Assembly (NCBI GenBank): GCA_937988735.1
Contig: CALKHQ010000058.1
Span: forward strand, 1-23,417
DNA from: an uncultured Alphaproteobacteria bacterium
GTDB taxonomy: Bacteria > Pseudomonadota > Alphaproteobacteria > CALKHQ01
Direction of reading: 5' to 3'
DNA length: 23,417 nucleotides
The translations under genes were made by a program, and so were the position numbers. The notes beneath the pieces are model-generated. The model did not search any database. It had not been told where the DNA came from and worked only from the letters and a program-made list of their open reading frames with translations. This document shows, in pieces, positions 14,649 through 21,225 of the stretch (positions within the stretch are counted from its first letter, which is position 1; each line of letters begins with the position of its first letter).

Positions 14649-15383
14649 CTACGGCCCGCCGAGAGCGGCGTAGGCGGCCATCACCTGCTGGCTGTAGGCC
14701 TTGCCGACCAGCGTGCCCGCGAACACCTCGGCCACGAACTCGAGGGCATTGTTGCCGGCATAGTGGCTGACGTCGGTGGCCAGGTTCTGCCAGCCCGGAG
14801 CGTTGGGCGACGGTTGCTGCTGCTCCGCCGCCTGCTGCTCCTCCCAGAACACGCCCGGGTTGTTGATCTCGTGCAGGATGTGGCCGAGTTCGTGGATGAC
14901 GATGGTCTCGCCCTGCGCCTTCTGCTTCGGATTGCCGAAGAAGCGGGTGGTGCCGTCGTAGACCTGGTCGGCAATCCCCCGCGGGCCCGACGTGCCAACC
15001 CCGCCGGTAACCATCGTTCCGGTCCCCGCCTGCATCGGGTTCTTCGACCACATCTTGGGCCCGAGGAAGATCACCGGCGCGGGATTGTTGCCGATGTAGG
15101 TCTTCATCGCGACGTTGGGGACGTTCTGGCTGCTGCACAGGTAGAAGTCGAGCGCCGGCAGCTGGTGGCCGGCGCCGCTGACGGTGCGCACCGCACGCTC
15201 GATGCTGGTCCGGTGCAGGTCGGCCAGCCCGTCGCTCGCTTCCTTCCGGATCCGGACCTGGACCCCGCTGATCGTGATCTGCGTCACGGTCAACGAGCCC
15301 ATGTTCACATGCGACAGGTAGGTTCGCGTCTGCTTCCACTCGCGATTGCGGAGCGTGTCGATGGCCGGCTGTGCGAGCGCCAT
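14649..15383 (-). CDS. Putative HExxH metalloprotease, lethal-factor/PPEP-like gluzincin
   Basis: No close family comes to mind, but the active-site layout is readable. The 244-residue protein has HELGH (His164, Glu165, His168) in ETIVIHELGHILHEINN, followed after 35-50 residues by Y208-AGNNAL-E215-FVAEVFAG. Anthrax lethal factor has HEFGH then Tyr728, six residues, Glu735-FFAEAF; here Tyr and Glu are also seven apart and the FxAExF context is kept. The clostridial Pro-Pro endopeptidases share this site. This suggests a zinc gluzincin of the M34-like group with Glu215 as third ligand. A Gln-rich insert (EEQQAAEQQQPSP) separates the two halves. No signal peptide or membrane segment, so it is cytosolic or exported by other means. 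ATG 15383 has GGGAGG at 5 bases. The gene looks less GC-rich than its neighbours. Substrate unknown. Confidence 0.78.
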   Translation of the reverse strand: MALAQPAIDTLRNREWKQTRTYLSHVNMGSLTVTQITISGVQVRIRKEASDGLADLHRTSIERAVRTVSGAGHQLPALDFYLCSSQNVPNVAMKTYIGNNPAPVIFLGPKMWSKNPMQAGTGTMVTGGVGTSGPRGIADQVYDGTTRFFGNPKQKAQGETIVIHELGHILHEINNPGVFWEEQQAAEQQQPSPNAPGWQNLATDVSHYAGNNALEFVAEVFAGTLVGKAYSQQVMAAYAALGGP

Positions 15384-15434
15384 GGCCTCCTCCCTTCCTG
15401 ACGGCTTCCCGTGGTGCGCCCGGGGCGGAATCCC

Positions 15435-15468
15435 GGGTGTCGACCAACACCCGCAGACATTGACAATG
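15435..15468. promoter_or_regulatory. Paired palindromes upstream of the metalloprotease gene
   Basis: Two perfect palindromes lie 52-85 bases upstream of the start at 15383: GGGTGT (15435-15440), CGACCA, ACACCC (15447-15452), and CATTG-A-CAATG (15458-15468). The region is AT-richer than the surroundings. The position suits regulator binding in the promoter or leader. No regulator gene is next to it. Confidence 0.42.
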
Positions 15469-15566
15469 ATCGTCGCGAGAAACCCGGTATTCCGCGCGCC
15501 TGTTCTTGCCCGAGGGTAGAAAAGGCGTCGCGGGGATTCAAGCCGCCCGGAGGCGTTGCCGGCGCG

Positions 15567-16817
15567 TTACTCCGCGGCCGCCGGCTCCGACTCCGCCCAG
15601 CGCTTCATCAGCGTGTTCGACGGCAGGGTCTCGTCCACCAGCTTGCGCGCCGTCTCGACGCCCGCGACCGGCAGGTTGGTCGGGTCAAGCAGCCCGATCT
15701 GCACCAGCACGCTCGCCTGGTCCCAGTAGATGTGCTCGTTGTAGAGCTTGTCGCCGCGGAAGCAGACGATGGCGACCAGCGGGACCTCCACGTACTTCCC
15801 GGTCGGCGGCACCCCCGGCAGCATCCAGTCGATCTCGATGTCGTGGGTGAAGCAGAACAGCATCTCGTCCACCACCCGGTCGGCGCCGATGGTCCGGCTG
15901 ATCGGGATCAGCTTGGTGTCTTTCGGCGTCTTCGGGATGAAGTGGTGCCGGTAGAAGCGCGCCAGCATGTCGTGGCCGACGCCGCCGGTCATGGTCGGGA
16001 TGTGGTTGACGTAGGGCTGGGCCACCATCGTCGCCATGGTGGCGTCCACGTCGCGGGTGACGAACTCGTGCCTGCAGTGGTTGTCCCACAGCGCCGACAG
16101 GTCGTAGTGCGGCCCCATCGCGCGCCGCAGCGCCGCGATCGTCCGCCCGTGCGCCATCCACGCCGCCGGCCGGCTGTATTCGCGCCGGTGCGGGTGATAG
16201 AAGCCGTGGCCCACGTTCGGGTAGACGTGGACCTCGGCGCCCTCGATCCCGCCGAGCGCGCCGCGGATCGTCTCCACCGCCGCCGCCGGTACGTGGGCAT
16301 CGTCGCCGGCGAAGTGGAGCTGCAGCGGACAGGCGACGAACTTCGCCTCCTCGAGGTGGTTCTCGATGCCGACGCCGTAGAACGCGACCGCCACGTCCAC
16401 GTCGGTGCGGGCCGCTGCCAGATAGGCAAGCCGGCCGCCGAGACAGAACCCCAGCACGCCGACCTTGCCGCCGCCGGACGCCACCTCCGGCCGCGCGCGC
16501 AGCGTCTCCACCGCGGCGGCGATATCGCGGACGCCGGTGTCGATGTCGAACCGGCCCAGCAGCGCCAGCCCCTTCTCGGCGCTCGCCGGCTCGGGCTTCA
16601 GGTCCACGCCCGGCTCCAGCCGCCAGAACAGGTCCGGCACCAGCACGGTGTAGCCTTCCTCGGCGAAGTAGTCGGCGGTCCAGCGCATCGACTCGTTCAC
16701 GCCGAAGATCTCCTGCGCCAGCACCAGCCCCGGGCCGCTGCCGGAGGCGGGGACGGCGAGATAGCCCCGGAACGTGCCGCCGTCGGCGGCGGTGATGTCG
16801 ATGTAGCTGCCGGTCAT
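15567..16817 (-). CDS. Dienelactone hydrolase fused to an NTF2/SnoaL-like domain
   Basis: A two-domain protein of 416 residues. Residues 1-225 are a dienelactone hydrolase with Glu36 (AQEIFGVN), nucleophile Cys125 (GFCLGGR), acid Asp173 (FAGDDAHVP) and His204 (VGHGFYH), the canonical DLH set. Residues about 245-400 look like an NTF2/SnoaL-type alpha+beta barrel (NHCRHEFVTRDVDATMATM, IGADRVVDEMLFCFTHDIE, VAIVCFRGDKLYNEHIYWDQ), often a small-molecule binding or isomerase module. The fusion suggests the two act on one substrate in turn, which is inference. It starts at ATG 16817 after a GAGGGGAGGG purine run. It is divergent from the SDR gene and lies 183 bases upstream of the metalloprotease gene on the same strand. 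Cytoplasmic; no signal. Confidence 0.9.
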   Translation of the reverse strand: MTGSYIDITAADGGTFRGYLAVPASGSGPGLVLAQEIFGVNESMRWTADYFAEEGYTVLVPDLFWRLEPGVDLKPEPASAEKGLALLGRFDIDTGVRDIAAAVETLRARPEVASGGGKVGVLGFCLGGRLAYLAAARTDVDVAVAFYGVGIENHLEEAKFVACPLQLHFAGDDAHVPAAAVETIRGALGGIEGAEVHVYPNVGHGFYHPHRREYSRPAAWMAHGRTIAALRRAMGPHYDLSALWDNHCRHEFVTRDVDATMATMVAQPYVNHIPTMTGGVGHDMLARFYRHHFIPKTPKDTKLIPISRTIGADRVVDEMLFCFTHDIEIDWMLPGVPPTGKYVEVPLVAIVCFRGDKLYNEHIYWDQASVLVQIGLLDPTNLPVAGVETARKLVDETLPSNTLMKRWAESEPAAAE

Positions 16818-16980
16818 GTCCCTCCCCTCCTCGGCCGATGGGCGGGCGCGAGTCTACAGGGCGGATGCAGCCGGTCAACGCCGCCCGCCGGGCCGGCGAT
16901 GCCGCATCCGGCCCCGGCTTGACAGCGCGGCACGGCCACGGTCCCAATGGCCGCGGAATCCCTGGGGGGAGGAAGGCAGC

Positions 16981-17721
16981 ATGAAGGTCGAGGGGGCGGT
17001 GGCGCTGGTCACCGGGGCGAACGGCGGAATCGGCAGCGCGATCTGTCCCGCGCTGATCGCGGCCGGGGCCGCGAAGGTCTATGCCTGCGCCCGCGACCCG
17101 CAGACGCTGCAGGCGATGGTCGAGGCGGGCAACGGCCGCGTCGTGCCGCTCCGGCTCGACGTCACCAGCGATGCGGACGTGGCCGCGGCGGCGCAGGCGG
17201 CGCAGGACGTGACGCTGCTGGTCAACAACGCCGGGTACAACAGCAACAGCCGCCTGCTGGCGGAGCCCGGCCTCGCCAGCGCCGAGCGCGAGATGGCGGT
17301 GAACTACTTCGGCACGCTGCGCATGGTGCGCGCCTTCGCGCCGGTGCTGAAGGCCAACGGCGGCGGCGCCATCGTCAACATGCTGTCGATCCTGGCGCGG
17401 GTGAACCTGCCGATCATGGCGACGCTGTGCGCCTCCAAGGCGGCGGCGCTCTCCCTCACCCAGGCGGCGCGCGCCGAACTCGCCCGCGACGGCATCGCGG
17501 TGATCGGCGTGATGCCGGGAGCGGTGGAGACGCGGATGACCGCCCACCTGTCGATCCCGAAGATCAAGCCCGCCGACGTGGCGGCGGCCGTGATCGCGGC
17601 GGTGGAGGCGGGTACCGAGGACGTCTATCCCGGCGACATGGCCCAGGGCGTCGCCGCGGGGCTGGCCGCCGACCCGAAGGCGGTGGAAAGGGAGTTCGCC
17701 GCCTCAGTCGCCGCCGGCTGA
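16981..17721 (+). CDS. SDR-family protein lacking the catalytic tyrosine
   Basis: Classical short-chain dehydrogenase/reductase fold, 246 residues. Present: TGANGGIG near the start (cofactor loop), an Arg-containing second strand (CARDPQTL, favouring NADP), LDVTSD, NNAG, and Ser136 (NMLSILA). The active-site motif YxxxK reads L149-CAS-K153: Lys153 is in place and 149 is exactly 13 residues after Ser136, the normal Ser-Tyr spacing, so the catalytic Tyr is replaced by Leu. GVMPGAVETRMT is the usual post-active-site loop. The protein may therefore bind cofactor without normal redox catalysis, or use another acid. ATG 16981 follows a GGGGGGAGG run; TTGACA lies at 16919-16924, without a good -10. 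Its last 18 bases overlap trpF tail to tail. Confidence 0.88.
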   Translation: MKVEGAVALVTGANGGIGSAICPALIAAGAAKVYACARDPQTLQAMVEAGNGRVVPLRLDVTSDADVAAAAQAAQDVTLLVNNAGYNSNSRLLAEPGLASAEREMAVNYFGTLRMVRAFAPVLKANGGGAIVNMLSILARVNLPIMATLCASKAAALSLTQAARAELARDGIAVIGVMPGAVETRMTAHLSIPKIKPADVAAAVIAAVEAGTEDVYPGDMAQGVAAGLAADPKAVEREFAASVAAG

Positions 17722-18357
17722 GCGGACGGCGGCGAGGAAGGCGCGGATCAGCGCGGGATCCTTCACCCCGCGCGCCCGCTCGACCCCGGAGGACACGTCC
17801 ACCGCGCCCGCGCCGGTGATGCGCAGCGCCTCGGCGACATTCTCCGGCGTCAGACCCCCGGCCAGCAGCCACGGGCAGGCGAAACGCCGACCGGCGAGCA
17901 GCCGCCAGTCGAAGGCGCGCGCATTGCCGCCGGGCAGCGCATCCGCCGTCTTCGGCGGCCGGGCGTCGAACAGCAGCCAGTCGGCCACCGCCGCGGCGCG
18001 CACCGCCGCGGCCAGGTCGGCCTCGCCCTCGATCGCCACCGCCTTGATCACCGGCAGCCCGAAGCGGGCGCGGACCGCGGCCACCCGCTCCGGCGTCTCG
18101 TGGCCGTGGAGCTGCAGCATGGTCAGCGGTGCCTCCGCCAGCACCGCCGCGATCGCCGCGTCCTCGGGATCGACGAACAGACCGACGCGCGCCACCCGCT
18201 GCGGCACCCGGGCGACCAGCGTCGCGGCCGTGGCGGCCGACACCGCGCGCGGACTGGGCGGATAGAACACGAAGCCGACGAGGTCCGCGCCGGCCTCGAC
18301 CGCCGCGTCCACCGCCTCGGCGCTGCCGAGCCCGCAGATCTTCGCCTTCACCGCCAC
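17704..18357 (-). CDS. trpF: Phosphoribosylanthranilate isomerase
   Basis: Third step of tryptophan synthesis from anthranilate: Amadori rearrangement of N-(5-phosphoribosyl)anthranilate to CdRP. The 217-residue TIM barrel shows the family blocks AKICGL with the general-base Cys8, GADLVGFVFYPPSPRAVS, LFVDP, LQLHGHETPE, WLLFDARPPK with the general-acid Asp, WLLAGGLTPENV and VDVSSGVERARGVKD for phosphate binding. I chose GTG 18357, with GGGGGAGAGG 7 bases upstream; a GTG at 18351 is an alternative, and earlier frame is off-family. In many alphaproteobacteria trpF heads a trpFBA operon; here it stands alone, ending inside the convergent SDR gene, so trpB and trpA are not downstream. Divergent from trhA. 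Confidence 0.94.
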   Translation of the reverse strand: MAVKAKICGLGSAEAVDAAVEAGADLVGFVFYPPSPRAVSAATAATLVARVPQRVARVGLFVDPEDAAIAAVLAEAPLTMLQLHGHETPERVAAVRARFGLPVIKAVAIEGEADLAAAVRAAAVADWLLFDARPPKTADALPGGNARAFDWRLLAGRRFACPWLLAGGLTPENVAEALRITGAGAVDVSSGVERARGVKDPALIRAFLAAVRSAGGD

Positions 18358-18433
18358 CGGCCGCCCTCTCCCCCTGCCGCCCCGCGTGATCTGCCCCGCC
18401 CCCGCGCCGATTGCAACAGGGCAGCCGCCGGCG

Positions 18434-18448
18434 GACGATGACATCGTC
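18434..18448. promoter_or_regulatory. Palindrome between divergent trpF and trhA
   Basis: GACGAT-GAC-ATCGTC is a perfect 6-bp inverted repeat with a 3-base centre, in the middle of the 176-base divergent gap. It could be an operator shared by both genes. Nothing in the sequence links it to tryptophan control. Confidence 0.38.
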
Positions 18449-18469
18449 GCGAGGCCGGTTCGCGGCGGG

Positions 18470-18498
18470 TTTTCGACTGCGCGGGGCGGGCCTATATT
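18470..18498 (+). promoter_or_regulatory. Possible promoter of trhA
   Basis: TATATT (18493-18498) is an isolated AT-rich -10-like hexamer, 35 bases before the trhA start, with TTTTCG (18470-18475) 17 bases upstream as a weak -35. It is the best candidate in the gap. Confidence 0.4.
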
Positions 18499-18533
18499 TT
18501 TCCGGCCGCGACTGCCGCGCCGGAGCAACAGAC

Positions 18534-19202
18534 ATGACCCAGGCCCGTCTCGAACGTCTCGAGGAAGCTGCCAACGCCATCACACACATGATCGGGGCTG
18601 GCCTCGCGATCGCCGCGCTGGTGATCATGACGGTCGCCGCCGCCGACATCGGCTCGGGCACCGCGATCGTGGCGGTCGTGATCTTCGGCAGCAGCCTGAT
18701 CCTCGTCTACCTGTGCTCCTCGCTGGTGCACAGCATCAATCACCCGCGGGTGCACGGCTTCTTCAACATGCTGGACCACTGTTCCATCTACCTGCTGATC
18801 GCGGGCACCAACACGCCGTTTGCACTGCTGGCGCTGCCGCCGGAGCTGGGCTGGCCGCTGTTCGGCATCATCTGGGGCCTCGCCGCCATCGGCATCGGCT
18901 TCAAGACCTACGCCTTCGCCAGCGGCAACGCCGAGCGCTTCGACACCCTGTCCACGATCCTCTACGTGGCGATGGGCTGGTTCGGCTTCATCTACAGCGC
19001 CTGGCTGCTGGCCGACATCCTCGACCCCGCCGGCTTCGTCTTCCTGCTGCTCGGCGGCGTGTTCTACACCGTCGGCACGGTGTTCTACCTGAAGCGGCTG
19101 ATCCCGTTCAGCCATGCCATCTGGCACCTGTTCGTGCTCGCCGGCTCGGTGATGCACTTCTTCTCGGTTCTGAACTACGTGATCCCGGTCGCGGCGGCCT
19201 GA
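18534..19202 (+). CDS. trhA: TrhA/hemolysin III family membrane protein
   Basis: Seven-helix inner-membrane protein of the PAQR/hemolysin III superfamily, 222 residues, the normal size (E. coli YqfA 219). E. coli TrhA affects membrane fluidity and unsaturated-lipid balance; haemolysin activity is a historical label. The proposed zinc-site residues are present: SSLVHS in helix 2, LDHCSIYLLIAGTNTPF in helix 3, and HAIWH followed by VMHFF in the last helix. The N-terminal LEEAANAITHMIGAGLAI is also typical. ATG 18534 has GGAG (18522-18525) 8 bases upstream. The PEP mutase-family gene starts 2 bases after its stop, so the two are translated from one message. Confidence 0.9.
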   Translation: MTQARLERLEEAANAITHMIGAGLAIAALVIMTVAAADIGSGTAIVAVVIFGSSLILVYLCSSLVHSINHPRVHGFFNMLDHCSIYLLIAGTNTPFALLALPPELGWPLFGIIWGLAAIGIGFKTYAFASGNAERFDTLSTILYVAMGWFGFIYSAWLLADILDPAGFVFLLLGGVFYTVGTVFYLKRLIPFSHAIWHLFVLAGSVMHFFSVLNYVIPVAAA

Positions 19203-19204
19203 CC

Positions 19205-20017
19205 GTGCGCCCGAACACGGTGGAGAAGCGCGCGGCCTTCCGCCGCCTGCACGAGTCCGGCTGCTTCGTCATGCCGAACCCGTGGGACGTCGGCTCGGCG
19301 CTGATGCTGCAGAAGCTGGGCTTTCCCGCGCTCGCCTCGACCAGCGCCGGCATGGCGTGGTCGCTGGGCCGGGCGGACAATCACGTCCCTCTCGACGACG
19401 TGCTCGCCCATCTGCGGGTGCTGGTGAGCGCGGTGGACGTGCCGGTGAACGCGGACTTCGAGCACGCCTTCGCCGATGACCCCGAGGGTGTTGCGCGCAA
19501 CGTCGCCCGGGCCGCCTCCACCGGCGTCGCCGGGCTCTCGGTCGAGGATTCGACCGGTCGCGCCGACGAGCCCCTCTACGACTTCGGCCTCGCGGTCGAG
19601 CGGGTCGCGGCGGCGCGGGCAGCGCTCGACGGCGAGCGCGGCGGCGTGGTGCTCACCGCCCGCAGCGAGGGCTTCATCGTCGGCCGGCCGGACATCGACG
19701 AGACCATCCGCCGGCTGGTCGCCTTCGCCGGGGCCGGCGCCGACTGCCTCTACGCCCCCGGCATCCGCGAGCCCGACCACATCCGGGCGGTGGTCGAGGC
19801 GGTGGCGCCGAAGCCGGTGAACGGGCTCACCCTCGGCCAGCCGGTCGCCGAGCTGGCGGCGCTGGGCGTGCGGCGGATCAGCGTCGGCGGCGCGCTCGCC
19901 CGCGTCGCCTACGGCGCCTTCCTCCGCGCCGCCCGCGCCATCGCCGCCGACGGCACCTTCGACTACAGCCAGGGCGTCCCGGCCGCGGAACTGAACGGGC
20001 TGTTCGCCGGCCGCTGA
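19205..20017 (+). CDS. PEP mutase / isocitrate lyase superfamily enzyme
   Basis: Mg-dependent TIM-barrel enzyme of 270 residues that makes or breaks C-C or P-C bonds next to an enolate. Family blocks: FVMPNPWDVGSALMLQKLGF at the N-terminus, TSAGMAWSLG, NADFEHAFADDP (metal-binding Asp), GLSVEDST (metal-binding Glu/Asp) and LTARSEGF. The KKCGH-type loop of true isocitrate and methylisocitrate lyases is not seen, which places it in the broad oxaloacetate-hydrolase/PEP-mutase-like group of unknown substrate. GTG 19205 is 2 bases after the trhA stop (a coupled start), and the family N-terminus begins here; a GTG at 19220 would be five codons shorter. Partner enzymes of phosphonate or methylcitrate metabolism are not in the window. 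Confidence 0.87.
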   Translation: MRPNTVEKRAAFRRLHESGCFVMPNPWDVGSALMLQKLGFPALASTSAGMAWSLGRADNHVPLDDVLAHLRVLVSAVDVPVNADFEHAFADDPEGVARNVARAASTGVAGLSVEDSTGRADEPLYDFGLAVERVAAARAALDGERGGVVLTARSEGFIVGRPDIDETIRRLVAFAGAGADCLYAPGIREPDHIRAVVEAVAPKPVNGLTLGQPVAELAALGVRRISVGGALARVAYGAFLRAARAIAADGTFDYSQGVPAAELNGLFAGR

Positions 20018-20104
20018 CCGCGCGCACCCGCCCATTCGGACAGTTGCCCGCCGGCCCGTGCGGGGCCAAGATCGACGGCCGCAGACGGTTCCGGATGTCC
20101 GCTG

Positions 20105-21175
20105 ATGCTGTTCCGTCAGCTCTTCGATCCCCAGTCGGGCACCTACACCTATCTCCTTGCGGACCGGGAGAGCCGGGAGGCGGTGCTGATCGACCCGGTC
20201 TACGAGCAGGTGCGGCGCGACGCGGCGCTGCTGGCCGAGCTCGACCTGCGGCTGGTCGCCACCCTCGACACCCACGTCCACGCCGACCATGTCACCGGCG
20301 CCTGGGTGCTGCGCGAGCGCACCGGCTGCCGGATCGGGATCGCCGCGGCGAGCGGGGCCGAGGGCGCCGACCTGCCGCTCGCCGACGGCGACCGCGTCCG
20401 CTTCGGCAGCCGCTGGCTCTCCGTCCGCGCCACCCCCGGTCACACCGCGGGTTGCCTCACCTACGTCCTCGACACCGAGGACCGCGCCTTCACCGGCGAC
20501 TGCCTGCTGATCCGCGGCTGCGGCCGCACCGACTTCCAGGGCGGCGACGCCGCCACCCTTTACCGCTCGGTGCATTCCCAGATCTTCACCCTCCCCGGCG
20601 ACAGCCTGCTCTACCCCGCCCACGACTACCGCGGCATGACGGTGACCAGCGTGGCGGAGGAGAAGGCGTTCAACCCGCGGCTGGGCGGGGAGCTCAGCCT
20701 CTCCGACTTCGTCGGGCTGATGGCCAACCTGAACCTGCCGCACCCGAAGCGGATCGACGTCGCCGTGCCGGCCAACCTCCGCTGCGGCCGGCCGCCGGAG
20801 GGCCGGGCGCCGGGCGACGAGCCGGACTGGGCGCCGCTGACCTTTACCTTCGCCGGCATCTGGGAGGTGCCGCCGCTGTGGCTGGAGGAGCACCTGGGCG
20901 AGGTCCAGGTGGTGGACGTGCGCGAGCCGGACGAGTTCGACGGCCCGCTGGGCCACATCCCGGGCGCGATCCTGATCCCGCTCGGCAGCCTCGCCGCGCG
21001 CGCGGACGAGCTCGACCGCGACCGGCCGGTGGTGGCGGTCTGCCGCGCCGGCGGCCGCTCGGCCCAGGCGACCGCCATCCTGCGCAGCGCCGGCTTCCCG
21101 CGCACCGCCAACCTCGCCGGCGGAATGCTGCGCTGGCGCGCCCAGCACGGCCCCGTGGAAGGCGGCCGCGACTGA
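20105..21175 (+). CDS. Persulfide dioxygenase-rhodanese fusion (ETHE1-like)
   Basis: Predicted to oxidise glutathione persulfide to sulfite with O2, then (rhodanese) move sulfur between persulfide, sulfite and thiosulfate. The 356 residues hold an ETHE1-type MBL domain (1-240) and a C-terminal rhodanese (about 255-350). DTHVHADHVTG gives the intact HxHxDH. His57, His113 (TPGHTAG) and Asp132 (TGDCLL) are spaced 56 and 19, exactly as the iron ligands His79, His135 and Asp154 of human ETHE1. The rhodanese has Cys313 in VCRAGGRS, so both sites look active. Similar fusions are known in Burkholderia (PRF) and, with an extra domain, staphylococcal CstB. The start ATG 20105 has only a weak upstream purine run. 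No CsoR/BigR-type sulfide regulator or sqr gene is adjacent. Confidence 0.92.
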   Translation: MLFRQLFDPQSGTYTYLLADRESREAVLIDPVYEQVRRDAALLAELDLRLVATLDTHVHADHVTGAWVLRERTGCRIGIAAASGAEGADLPLADGDRVRFGSRWLSVRATPGHTAGCLTYVLDTEDRAFTGDCLLIRGCGRTDFQGGDAATLYRSVHSQIFTLPGDSLLYPAHDYRGMTVTSVAEEKAFNPRLGGELSLSDFVGLMANLNLPHPKRIDVAVPANLRCGRPPEGRAPGDEPDWAPLTFTFAGIWEVPPLWLEEHLGEVQVVDVREPDEFDGPLGHIPGAILIPLGSLAARADELDRDRPVVAVCRAGGRSAQATAILRSAGFPRTANLAGGMLRWRAQHGPVEGGRD

Positions 21176-21187
21176 GTGGCACCGGAC

Positions 21188-21225
21188 GCCCGGCGCAGGC
21201 CGGGCCTGACGCGAAACGTCAGGCC
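21188..21225. terminator. Two overlapping hairpins between convergent genes
   Basis: Stem A: GCCCGGC (21188-21194), loop GCAG, GCCGGGC (21199-21205). Stem B: GGCCTGACG (21203-21211), loop CGAAA, CGTCAGGCC (21217-21225), 9 bp. They share bases 21203-21205, so both cannot form fully at once. Stem B spans the stop codon of the helicase gene. No T run follows either; a bidirectional 3'-end structure is likely. Confidence 0.5.

Noticed and set aside
15460..15491. Plus-strand TTGACA at 15460-15465 as a promoter antisense to the DLH-fusion gene
   Set aside because: The best -10 (GGTATT) is 20 bases away and no plus-strand gene follows. TTGACA here is part of the CATTGACAATG palindrome.
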